The position numbers were made by a program, and so were the translations under genes. The notes below the pieces were generated by a model, which saw only the letters and a list, made by a program, of their open reading frames with translations, did not search any database and was not told the DNA's origin. This document shows positions 48,801 through 60,366 of a stretch of DNA of 64,000 nt, piece by piece. Numbering within the stretch: the stretch's first letter is position 1; each line of letters starts with the position of its first letter. This DNA comes from Bombardia bombarda (lineage: Eukaryota > Ascomycota > Sordariomycetes > Sordariales > Lasiosphaeriaceae): assembly GCA_030512295.1 (NCBI GenBank), contig JAULSR010000002.1, positions 7,750,001-7,814,000 of the forward strand, given 5' to 3'.

Positions 48801-50825
48801 GGATGTGCATCTGGCTACCACGACAGTGCGTGAAGCACTAGAATTTAGTGCCCTGCTACGACAACCATCATCGACACCAAAATCAGAGAAGATAGCATAT
48901 GTCGACGACGTCTTGGACATGATGGACATGCAGTGGTATTCTAATGCTGTGATTGGTGTCCCTGGTCAAGGCCTGAATGTTGAACAACGCAAACGTCTCA
49001 CGATTGCCGTTGAGATGGTAGCAAAGCCGGAGCTTCTCCTGTTTCTAGGTGAGTCTTTGCTAGTTGATTACCATGCATTTATCTTAGCAGCCAATTCTAA
49101 CATAGGCGAACTTCAATAGACGAGCCAACTTCGGGTCTCGACAGTCAGACAGCTTGGTCGATATGCACCCTGCTACGCAAGCTGGCTGACAATGGCCAGA
49201 CTATACTCTGCACAATTCACCAACCATCCTCCCAGCTTTTTCTTATGTTTGATCGTCTTCTGCTACTCGGCAAGGGTGGAAGAACGCTGTATTTCGGTGA
49301 CATCGGTGACAACGCCTCAACCATGGTCCAGTACTTTGAGAGCAATGGGGCCCAGAACTGCCATCCTGAAGCTAATCCTGCTGAGTGGATGCTCGAGGTA
49401 ACCGGGAATATCTCCGAGTTCAAATCCGAGTCCGAGACCAAGGAGTCCAAGTCAGAACTACAGCAGATTGAGTGGTCTGAGAAGTGGAACCAGAGTACGC
49501 AGAAACAGCAGGTGTTGCACCAACTGGCTGAGATGGATTCCGATACGACTCGGAGGACGTCACAAACAAATCTTCACAATTACGATGGGCAATATGCAGC
49601 AAGCTTTGTCCAACAGATGATGGTAGTGTCCAAGAGTATCCTCCAGGATCAATGGCGCGATCCAGTTTACCTATACTCCAAGATTGGCCTATCTGCACTT
49701 CTTGTAAGTTGACGTCTCTTAACTAGCCCACCATGGTAGAACATCATCATGACTGGATGACTTGTGTCCATTCGTCCGATACACACCAATGTTTGCCTGC
49801 TAATATGCAGCCTTCTTCTCCCATGTCCAGGCTCTTGTAAACGGCATCTCTTTTTACAACAGCCCCCTCGACGTTCAAGGTATCACCAACCTCCTGTTTT
49901 CCATCTTCCTCATCACCCAGCTCTTCAGCTGCGTAGACCAGCTAGTGATCCCACACTTCAGCAACATGCGATCCATGTTCGAGGCACGAGACCGACACTC
50001 CAATGCCTATTCTTGGGTTGTCTTCATTGGGGCCAATGTTATTGTCGAGCTCATTTGGCAAACCATCATTGCCGTACCCATATTTGCGGCATGGTACTAT
50101 CCCACGGGTCTTCACCATCGCGGTGACTTTGATCCGACATTCGGTGTCACGGAGCGAGGGGCACTGGTCTTTGTCCTGATCTGGCTCTTTAACCTGTGGG
50201 CGAGCACAGTTTCCCAACTGTTCGCCGCCGCAATCGAGAACACCGAGATGGCCATGCAGATGGCCACGTTGTTTTACTGGCTGGCGTTGGTCTTTTGCGG
50301 GTATGTATACTCTTGTCCACACTACATAAGAAAGCATGATCAGGATATGGTGATGAGACGCCGAACAGAGCAAGCATGACTGACCAGGTGGTTGACCGCC
50401 ATGACAGAATCCTTTCACCACCCGACAAGCTGGCCCGTTTCTGGATCTTCATGTACCGAGTATCGCCACTTACGTACTTCCTGGAAGGTCTCGCTGTCGC
50501 AGGACTTGCGAACGCCAAAGTCACCTGCTCCTCGATTGAGACAATCCGTATACCGCTCCCCAACGGTTCAAACTCGAGCAGCTGCGGCCAGTATCTCAGG
50601 CCCTTCGTGATCTCTGTTGGTGGGGAAATACTGAACCCACTTGAGAATAGTGCTGATTGTCAATTTTGCCCATACTCGGATGTGAATACCTTGCTAAACA
50701 GCTTCGGAATGCAGACGGATCATAGATGGCGCAATGCTGGCTTTATGGCCATCTACGTTGTCTTTAATATATCGATGACTTTTGGTGTTTACTGGCTGGT
50801 GCGGGTGGAAAAGAAGCGAGCATAA
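45852..50825 (+). CDS. Full-length PDR-type ABC-G transporter
   Basis: Ten exons: 45852..46221, 46299..46720, 46775..47133, 47198..47441, 47512..48167, 48256..48586, 48658..49048, 49120..49703, 49831..50300 and 50408..50825. All phases agree and give 1414 residues, near the family norm. The order is the reversed NBD-TMD-NBD-TMD of pleiotropic drug resistance pumps. NBD1 has GRPGSGCSTFLK (the Walker A form without Lys that is usual in PDR NBD1), VSGGEKRR and CWDNSTRGLD. NBD2 has GVTGAGKTSLLD, LNVEQRKRLT and FLDEPTSGLD, the last split by an intron. Two sets of about six membrane helices follow the NBDs. It should be a plasma-membrane ATP-driven exporter of hydrophobic compounds, suiting the neighbouring P450s. 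The ATG at 45852 gives a normal PDR N-terminus; an upstream start at about 45612 is less likely. Confidence 0.88.
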
Positions 50826-51964
50826 AGAGGATAGTAAGTGCTGTCGAATACATGTTTATTACATAGAGTTTGGATAACTGGGGAATCCGGACATTGGGTG
50901 CGGTGATGTTATCTAGATCTAATGCGCGTCGGTTATAGCTGAAAGTATTTACACATCCCCTTAGCTGTCTTCAAGGCTCAAGTCCATAGCTACATAGTTA
51001 CCTTAAAGTCGATAATGAGTGCTTAGAACTTTGAAGTCCCTGGCTATGTTCTATGGCAACTTGAGTGATAAAGGTGTCATCAGACTTGCGCTTAGCTACC
51101 CGTCGAACAGTTCGTCCCAGCGCATCCATTTTCATCTGTCTGTTCTCAATTATAAGGATGCGGGTGATAAGGTGGGAGCGGGCGCAGCGATTAGCTAGTC
51201 TGAGACCCTAAGACTACCTAGGTTTCCCAAGAGCCTTGAGGCTATAGATTATCTATGTCGCCTTTATGAAGTGCTATACATTACCTAATAATACCAGTCT
51301 GCCCGACCTATTCGGACTCGCTTGGAGAGATGAGGATTGCCTGGAATTAAGTGGGAGAGCATTTCACATGAACACAAGTAGCCATTGCGGATATTAGTAA
51401 TGGGTTCTTTTCAATGATTCGACTAAGCAGAGTACCTATTCTCTCTCATTACATCTATATTGTATCGATGTCAGTTTCATCGGGTAGCTGTGAAGCAAGT
51501 AGATAAGCCCAGTAGTCCTCACTATACAGATCTAGATAACCCTATTCTGACGCCCTTGTCTTTCCCCTCACTTCTTCCGACGAAATGAAATACGGCTCCC
51601 ATCTAGCAACCAACTCGAGCTACCCGTCTCTTAGAGAATAAACAAAGTCTCCGTGTCTTGCGGCTGACAGATAGAGATGCTTCTCTACTACATTCGTAGT
51701 AATCTCCTCGTTTATTCTCGCGGCATCCATGCACTGGTCATGTGCGCGAGTCCGTTCAACTCCTAGAAGAGTGTCGGGAAGACATATACAGCTCCCTGGC
51801 CTTTATAGCTAGTTAGACCATTGACCTGGCTTCCTTAACTACCTTTATAATATACTTTAAGCACGGCATAGTTTTTACTTCGCGCCTTTATTAAAAGTTA
51901 TCCTTCTTTTCTTATAATCTTACCTTTAACCTTAATTATTATTAAAATCTTTTTTAAACTTAAT
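50826..51964. other. Transition from gene-rich to repeat DNA
   Basis: These 1139 bases hold no recognised gene. Base composition moves from normal to AT-rich at about 51.84 kb. A nested inverted repeat lies at 51634..51719. Confidence 0.45.
51634..51719. repeat. Nested inverted repeat / hairpin
   Basis: The outer arms GAGAATAAAC (51634..51643) and GTTTATTCTC (51710..51719) are perfect inverse copies. Inside is a hairpin TACTAC-ATTC-GTAGTA at 51686..51701. It could be a small structured element or the remnant of a miniature transposon. Confidence 0.5.
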
Positions 51965-52152
51965 TATAAGAGAAGGCAGGTACGCCTAATTAAGGTGGTT
52001 ACAATGAAGATAACTAGGAAGGCGAGCAATGATTAATATTAGCGTAAGACTTTAACCTGGCCCTCGTAACGGGAGGTGGGCGAAGGCCGCTACTTATATA
52101 CATAGTTGGTAGGATAACTAGCATGTGCTTAGGGATGTCCGATGTCTTTATA
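51965..52152 (-). repeat. Worn solo LTR of Ty1/copia type
   Basis: Matches the LTR at 63650..63862 in inverse orientation and the one at 60828..61062 in the same orientation. Shared segments include GGTACGCC, CCTGGCCCTCG and CATGTGCTT. It is shorter than the others, and no clean target duplication is seen. Many changes are C to T or G to A. Confidence 0.6.
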
Positions 52153-52414
52153 ATTATCCCCCTCCCCGTAGGTCGACGTCCTCGTCGATTCTTAGCTTTC
52201 ATTTTCTAATCGTTTCACTTCCTATGCCTTTATTTTACTTTCTTCTCGTATCTTTAAAGCACCTTTTATACGTTAGCTAAGTGTTTCCTAAGTTCTTAAA
52301 TGTTATACTTAGCGGGCTATTCTATTTATTTAATTAAGAACTTTCTTTACTTTCCCTTATCTTTATGCTTTACGATATCTTTTACTTTTTACTCTTTTTC
52401 TCCTTCGACTATGT

Positions 52415-52629
52415 GACGGGCTAAACCTTGGGTGCACTTTATAATAATTATGGTTGCACGCCGGAACTAACTATCCGTGTGCCCAGGCCAGGGTTTTATC
52501 CCTAAGAAGGCTAACTAAGGTATTAACTAAGATGCTAACTAAGGGGCTGTCACGTGCTAGTGCCTTGGCGCCAAGGCGCTAGTACCCTACGAGCTATTCC
52601 ACGCTTAGGAGCGGGCTAGGCCCGTGATA
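52415..52629 (-). repeat. Ty3/gypsy LTR, copy A
   Basis: 215 bp matching copies B, C and D (53409, 60139, 61842). In its own orientation the consensus begins TGTCACGGGCC and ends GCCCGTCA. No partner lies to the left in view; flanking five-mers do not match. Confidence 0.65.
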
Positions 52630-53408
52630 AATAGTTAAAAAGAAAGGCTTTAACTTTATTTAATTACTTATATCTTTCGATAAAAATAATTACGATAATA
52701 ACCTTACGTACGAATAGTTATATTATTAGTATTATTAACTTAACTTAAGAAAGTAAAGATTTTAACCCGATAAATAAAAACTAAGCTATAATAAAGAAAC
52801 TTAATATTTATTTAATTAATTGCTTCGAAATTTATAATAACGAAGAACTACGAAACGACGTCTTATTTAAAGCCTTTTAATCTAACTTTATCGACTAAAT
52901 AAAAAACTATTTTAAAACCTTTGATAAAACTCTCCGTACTAGCCTTAAACACTTCCTTAATAATTACGATATTTATTTTAATAAAAGAAAAATAATATTA
53001 TAATAATTTGTTACGATAATTTAAAATAAAGAAGTACCTAAGTAGCTCGATAGAGAGGTTAAGCGGTATTATAAATATAAAGAAAATAAATTCTAATTAT
53101 ATTATAACCCGCACTCTTTTAAGCTTAAAAATATTATTAAAAATAATATCGTTACTTTTATTCCATTAAAGAAAAATAACCTTATCGCTTTTACCTTGAA
53201 TAATACCGTTAAGATTTAATTAAATACGATTATTATTAAAAATAAACCTTTTAATATATTTAAATATTTAATTAATATAATACCGCGAATATTAATAAAC
53301 CTTATTAAAATATATAATAATAATAACGAAAAGTTTAAAGGCGGACTTTATAATATTTTAAACTTTAAGGTTTAAATTTTTAAGGATTTTTATAAGAAAG
53401 TCGATATA
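52630..53408 (+). mobile_element. Bleached retroelement fragment, possible gag remnant
   Basis: A very AT-rich stretch between LTR A and LTR B. On the plus strand a mostly open frame near its right end carries GGLYNILNFKV and an IFKDFYKKVDI-like stretch, which resembles fungal copia gag. The assignment is tentative. It runs up to the gypsy LTR at 53409. Confidence 0.35.
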
Positions 53409-53624
53409 TAACGGGCTAAACCTTAGGTACACTTTATAATAATTATAGTTACACGCCGGAATTAACTATCCGTATGCCTAAGCTAGGGTTTTATCCCTAA
53501 GAAAGCTAACTAAGGTGCTAACTAAAATGCTAACTAAGGGGCTATTACGTGCTAGTGCCTTAGCGCCAAGGCGCTAGTACTCCACGAGCTATTTTACGCC
53601 TAGGAGCGGGCTAGGCCCGTGACA
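53409..53624 (-). repeat. Ty3/gypsy LTR, copy B (3' LTR of the element)
   Basis: 216 bp. The outer TG on the plus strand is changed to TA. It is followed directly by the polypurine tract of the minus-strand element. Confidence 0.75.
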
Positions 53625-56600
53625 TTACCCCCTGTTTGAAAAATGGGTCCCCCTATTAATGTAATTCCGAAGTTTACCTTATCCCCCGAAGTTTACCCCG
53701 TTTCCTTTTATTAGTTGTTTAAGTCTATCGTTTTTAATGATTCGCTTTCTTTTTAAGCTAGGGCGGGGGGTCGTATTTTAAATGTTCGTCGTAGAATTTA
53801 CGTATAAAATTAAGTGTTTCGTCGTTATTATTATTAGGTTGTGGCTTTAAGTCGTTTTGTGGTTGTTAAGTTAGTTTGTTGTGATTTTTCCATTTAACGA
53901 AGTATTATTAACGTTCGTTTTCCGCTTTATTATAGTTAAGGATGTTTTTATATTTTTAGCGGTATTTTTATTATTTATTAATACGGGATATAATTCTTCC
54001 GTTATTTGTTTATACGTCTTTTTATATTTATTTTTGTCTTGGAATATTATCGTTAGGGTATAATTTAATAAGTTATACGTAAAAAGAATTATTAATTTTA
54101 ATATTATTAGGTAGATTTAAAATAATTATATATAATAATGCTCTTAAAACTTTAAATAGTTTTTTTTATTTTAATATAAGCTTATTTAGCGGTCTTTTTA
54201 TATCGAGGTTTTTGACGTTTAATATAACTAATTGGCCGATTTTATATTCGGGAGCGTCGCTTTTTAATACGTTAGTATTAGCTTTATAACGGTTTTAAGT
54301 TTATTTTAAGAAAGCGATAACTTTGTTTTATATCGCGTAAAATCGTTTAATAAGTTCGGTAATATAGAAGAACTTTTTTTTCTAAGCTTTTATAAACTTA
54401 AGATCCGGATTTTTATAAAGTTTAATACTTATTTTTAAATAAAAATTATAATTAATAAAGAAAAAGGATATGCTAGTTATTTTTAAAGATACGTTATTAT
54501 TTACGAATTTTATTAAAAGGAGCTAATCTATTTAATTATTTTACGCTTAATCGATATAAATTCGTAAATATTATTTTATTTTTATATTTAATCGTTTAAT
54601 TTAACCGTTAGTTTCGGGGTGGAAAGTAAAGGAGGGGCGTAAAATAATACCGAGCTTTTTTAAAAGTATTCTTTAAAAGGTAGATATAAATTAAATGCTT
54701 TTATCGGAAACGATTATATCGGGATATTTATAAAATAAATAAACTTATTTAAAGAATCGTTCGGCTAATTCTAAGGTATTAAAAGTAATTATAAATATAT
54801 AATGTTTTATTTTAATAAATTTATTTATAATTATTAAAATATATTTATAAATTTTATTAGTTTTAATATATATAAAAAAAGGAGTAATATAATTAATAAA
54901 AATATTTTTTATAAAATTAATAGAATTAATAATAGCTTTAAATATTTTTAAATAATAATTTTAAAGTTTTTATTTTATTATATAATAAATAAGCATTATA
55001 ATAAGCCTAAATAACGGTAATTATATTTAATTAATAATAAATATAGTTTATAAGGTCGATTATTTTAATCTTTTTTAAATATTCCTTTAGTTTAAAGGCG
55101 TAAGTATAATAAATAATTTATAGCTAGATTTTATAGTTTTTTAAATCGATAAAGATCTTATTTTTAAAATAAATTTTTCCGGTTTTTATTATATAATTTA
55201 TATAGGTTATTTATAGTTTTTTCTTTATTTTTAATAACTATGCTTTTTTTTTTTAAAAATTTTAATTTATAATAAAACATTCGATAACGTTTTATAAAAA
55301 AATTAATTTCTTATAACTTTCGTTAATTAAATCGTTTAAATATTTAAAAATATCGATATTAATAATATAAAAGTTAAATTCCCCCGATAATAAATTATAG
55401 TTTATATATAATAATAAAATAACTATCGTATTTTTAAAAGTTTTTTCGTTAAAATCTTTTAAAAAGGTTTTATTAAACCGTTTTAATTTAATTAAAAAAT
55501 AAATATAATTTTATAATCTTTTATTATCGTCTTTATCCGGGGTGTTTTCTAATTTACAGCTAAACGTATTTAAACGGTGATTCGTTTTTTCAGGTTTATA
55601 AATAATAATAAAATTAAATTAAAATAAGAATTTAAATTAATACATTTATTTTAAAGTTAATTATTTTATAATAATAAACGTTTTAAAGTTTTTATAATTA
55701 ATAATAATCTTAAAAAGCTTTAAAGTATTTTCGAATTCCAGCTATTATTTTTTTAATACTTTAATAATAATTAATAGTTTTTTATTATAAATATTATAAT
55801 TATATTTTTATATAAAATATTTAAATAAAAAATATATAATTAAATAAAAAACGTCGTCGTTTTTTTTTTATAAAAGGACTCTTTTTATAATTTAATTCGA
55901 AACGTTTATTTCGATTATTATAAATTTAAATTAATTATAAACTTTTAATATTAAAGTTATAAAAAATATTTTTTTAAATTATTTAAATATTTATTAATAG
56001 TTTAAGGTTTATTTTTAAAATATATTTTTTTTAATAAAATTATAAAATAGTTTCGTTATATTAAAGAATTATTTAATAAAACGTCGATAAAAGTTAATAA
56101 ATCTTAAAAAACGTTAGAACTGTTTTTTTATAATAAATAAAAGTTAATTAATTATAGCTTTAATTTTTTTTTTTTTATTTCGATACCTTTTAAAATAATA
56201 ATAATATTTAAATATTTAATACGTATAATATAAAATTCGTATTTATTAATATCGATTTATAAGCTTATTTTTAAAAGTTATTTTAATATTATTTATATAT
56301 ATTAAATATATTTTTTTTCGGAATTAAAATAAATTAAAATATCGTTTAAATATATAATTATATAATTATTAAATACTTTATATAATATATTATTAATATA
56401 ATATTAAAATATAACCGGTATTTTTTAAAGGCCGAAAAAAGTTATTAATAATTTATATAAGTCGAAATAAATAATAAAAACTATTAATTATTTATAACTT
56501 TCTATTATTTTAATTTTATTAAATACTATTATAATATTTAATTTAATAAAATTTTAATTTTATAAATTATATTTAAAGTTTTATATATTAACGAAAAAAG

Positions 56601-59600
56601 TATTTATTTTTTAAAGAATATTATTAACGTTTCGATAGTTTTAATAAATATAAACTCTTTTCTAGTTTTTTAATAGGAATAAAAATGCTACGATTTTATT
56701 AAAAAAAGTCGAATAAACCTTTTTACTAGTTATTATTTAATTAACGTTTAATAACTTTTAGTTTTATCGTAATATAATTTAATTAATATATAAAAGTTTA
56801 TTTCTTAGGATAAGTTTTATTTTATAATTATAAATTAATAAGCGTAAAACGTTTGTTTTTAAAGAGTAAATATATTTAGAAAGTTATAATATTACTTAGG
56901 GATTTTTTTTTAAGCTTTTTTTAGATATATATTTTTTATTTAATTTAAAAAAAATATTTAATATTTTCTTTTATAATTTTTTAACGAAATACGTTATTAA
57001 AATAATATTAATAAAATTGTAATATTTTTAAAAATAAAACTTATAATATTCCGGTTTTTTTTTTTATATTATTTAATATATTAGTTTTTAATATTTAATA
57101 TAAAGATTAATTTTTAATTTATATATTTTTTAATTCTATTATAATAAATATATTAATTTATACTTTTTATTTTATTATAAAGGAAGTTTTATATATTAAA
57201 TAATTTAATATTTTAATCGTTTATTAGATTTAATTAATTATTATAAGCTTATTTTAAATAAAGTATGAAAAGTTATTAAAGCTTTTTTTTTACGCTAGCG
57301 ATTATTTTAGCTAGTAAAAGTTTTTCTCTCCTTTTTAAATATTTCTTTCGCTTTATAAAGTTTAATAAATTACTTTATTCTCCCTCATTAGGATTTTTCA
57401 TATTATTTAATAAATGTTTTTTTTATTTATTAATATTAATATATTTTATATTATTATTATTAAACGGTAACTTACTTTAATAACTTTTTTTAAAACGTAA
57501 AAAATTTTAAAAGTAGTAATAATTATATTTATAATAAAGGTTAAAAACTTTCGTTCTATATTATATAAAAATTATATAATTTAATTACGGAAAACCAAAA
57601 ATAAATAATTTTTATTTAGTCGGTAATTAATGCTATATATATTCCTTATAATAGCCGATTTTAAATATAAATTTTATATAATTTATAAACTAAGCTTTTT
57701 TTATTCCGTTTATTATTTTAATAGTTTTTTTTACAGTTTATATAAAATAATTATAATTATATATTAAATAATATTTATAAATACTTTTCCGCGTATTTTA
57801 AGTTTATTAAACTAAGATTTTAATTTTACGTTATTATAATATTATAAAAAAAAAAAAAATTAAATTATAATATTATTTTATTATATTATATAAAACTAGT
57901 TTTTTTTTTTTTTATTATATAGTTTATAGCTTCCGTTAACGATTTAAACGAAGGCAGTAAGTTTCTTAATTATTAATCTCTTTTATAATAAAGTTTTATT
58001 ATTAACGTTATTATTATTAGCCGGGTAAAGGGGTGCTCGGGTTATTAATAGCCGCTCGTATAGCGTATCCTCCGTTTTAGTTTTAATAGTTATTTTTTAG
58101 TTTTAATAATATTAGTTGTTATTATAAAATCTATTATTTTAATAATTATTATTTTTCGAATATTTTCTGTGGCCGCCGCTTTAATAATAACTATGGTTAT
58201 TATTATTATTATAGCTTCTCGTCCTTTTTAATTCTATTAGTTTTAATTTTAGTTTTTATTATCGTCGTTAAATTAATTAATACCTCGGCCGGCGTTTTAA
58301 TTAAATTATTTTATCGGTGAAACGTTTTTTTCCGATAGCTTAAAGCTTATTAGTTACCTTATTTTTATAATTAAATTAAGTATAATTAATATAAACGTAT
58401 TAAATATATATATTATTATAACGATGGAAATTATATTTTTAAATAAATATTATAGATTTTTTATTATTATAATTAATTATATTAAGTCATTAGTTCGCCC
58501 GCCTTTAAGTTTATAATAATTAAAAATAAAGACTTTTAATAATTATTAATTATTTAAATTTTATTAATTCCGTTAATAATTTTTAGCTTTTTTTTATTAA
58601 TTATTAAGCTAACGAAATAATCGTACCATCTTTTATAATCTTTATTACCCGAAAGATTAAAATTATAATTTAAAGATTTACATATTTTTATTAAAACTTT
58701 TTATATAAAATAAATAACTTTATTAAATAGGTTTATATTTATAATATCGGTTAAAGTATTAAATTTCTAAAAAAAGCAGCGAATTTAAAAAATTTGCTTG
58801 ATTAAATAAGTTTATCGAATTTTATTTGTATTTTTATAATTATATTAACGTTCGTAAAGCGGTCGGCAAGCACTTCGAAAAAAGCCGTTGCCGTCTTCTA
58901 CCGTTAAAAGACTAAAAAATGCTCGTTAATTTTAATACCGGTTATCCTTTACGAATATTAGTTATTACTTTACTTTTTAAATAAACGTTTATAAAAATAA
59001 GTTTAATACGTTCGTTAAAAAAATAATATAAATTAAAACGAAACAATTTAAAATTTTACTCTTTTAATTTTCGAAAGCGAGCTAATTCTTTATAATATTT
59101 TTGTTTTTTTTTATAAAAGCTTTAAATCTAAGGGCGGACGTTATTAAAAGGGTTAAAAGATTAAATATTAAAAACGGGAGTTTTTTTATTACGGAAGTTA
59201 TTAATTTCGATAATTATTCTATTACATTTGATTTGAATTTAGCTAATTTAAGTTTGGGTATTATTAATTTAAGTTATAAGGTTTTTTAAATTTTTTAGCG
59301 GGTATTGTTTTTAGTTATAACCTTTTAATAAATAGTTTATAATTTATTATTTTTTTAATAAAGTTAATAACGTTAATTTACAATATTATAAGTTTTTTTT
59401 TAAGTTTATTAGTTTATAAAAGGTATTCGTTTTTTTAATTAACGAAAGTATTTTTTTAATCGATAATAACTCTTATAATAATATTAGTTTAAATAAAGAT
59501 ACTTTAGAAAGTTTTAGAGTTTACATTATTCTTGTTTTTTTTAATTAATTTAATAATTTTTATAGCGAATTTAAAAAGGAATTAATTAATAAATAAATAA

Positions 59601-60124
59601 TCTATATTATTATTTATATTACCTAAGGCTTGGGCGAAATAAGAGAGGTTAAATCCTTTGAGGTATTTCGTAAAAGTTGCTTTCTGGGTTATTTAAAAAG
59701 GGGGGTTTATGGCCGGGGGGCTTATAAGTAGAGTAGGAATAGCTATAATAAGCTGGTTTAGTTTAATTAATATAAATATAAATATTAAAGTATTTGTTTT
59801 ATTAGGGGGTTAATTATAATTATTAATTTAAATTATAGTTATAATCTTAAAAATATTAGTAATACTTAATTAAATGCTTTAATTAATTAGGAATTTTTTG
59901 GTGACAAGTGGGTTGTTCTAATTGCTGGGTTTAGGGATACGGCACGCTAGTGGGGCGCCCGAACCGGTTTTTTAGGAAAGTTTTGGTATGCTGCGCTGTA
60001 CGTAAATACTTTGCGACTATTCGGTCGGCAAAAATATAAAAAGGATCTTATAATAACGTAGGGAAAGGGCTTTCTAATAATTTTAAAAAGATTATAAGAA
60101 AACAATTACGCGCAATGTAATTAA

Positions 60125-60134
60125 GGTGCAACCA
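60125..60134 (-). other. Putative primer-binding site of the gypsy element
   Basis: Minus-strand TGGTTGCACC, four bases inside LTR C, in the position where a tRNA 3' end would pair. The primer tRNA is not identified. Confidence 0.4.
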
Positions 60135-60138
60135 ATTA

Positions 60139-60366
60139 TGACGGGCTAAACTTTGGGTGCACTTTATAATAATTATAATTGCACGCCGGAATTAATTATC
60201 CGTGTGCCCAAGCTAGGGTTTTATCCTTAGGAAAGCTAACTAAGGTGCTGACTAAGATGCTGACTAAGATGCTGACTAAGGGGCTGTCACGTGCTAGTGC
60301 CTTGGCGCTAAGGCGTTAGTACCCTACGAGCTATTCTACGCTTAGGAGCGGGCTAGGCCCGTGATA
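60139..60366 (-). repeat. Ty3/gypsy LTR, copy C (5' LTR of the element)
   Basis: 228 bp. It is longer than copies B and D because the 12-bp unit CTGACTAAGATG is present one more time. Flanking five-mers of the element (ATATA at the left, AAAAT at the right) do not match, so the target duplication is lost or the flank was rearranged. Confidence 0.75.

Larger units (their letters stand above)
53409..60366 (-). mobile_element. Ty3/gypsy LTR retrotransposon, RIP-degraded, both LTRs present
   Basis: A 6958-bp element on the minus strand between LTR B and LTR C. The polypurine tract (CAGGGGGTAA on the minus strand, 53625..53634) abuts LTR B, and a primer-binding-like TGGTTGCACC lies four bases inside LTR C, which fixes the orientation. 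Degenerate pol is readable on the minus strand. A reverse transcriptase segment near 56340 reads YLNDILIY, with Asp replaced by Asn. The integrase core is at about 54480..54540, with a stop where Trp would be. An integrase C-terminal segment at about 54177..54290 reads APEYKIGQLV and NVKNLDIKRP. A gag zinc knuckle may lie near 58150..58190, with tyrosines in place of cysteines. The changes are of C-to-T/G-to-A kind, as RIP leaves. No functional protein remains. Confidence 0.8.

Noticed and set aside
52415..53624. LTR A and LTR B as the pair of one short element
   Set aside because: The polypurine tract at 53625 shows that LTR B belongs with the sequence to its right; no primer-binding site is seen between A and B.
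53881..54063. Open frames in the AT-rich block as genes (also 59101..59289)
   Set aside because: They are chance frames in RIP-degraded gypsy DNA, on the strand opposite to its pol.
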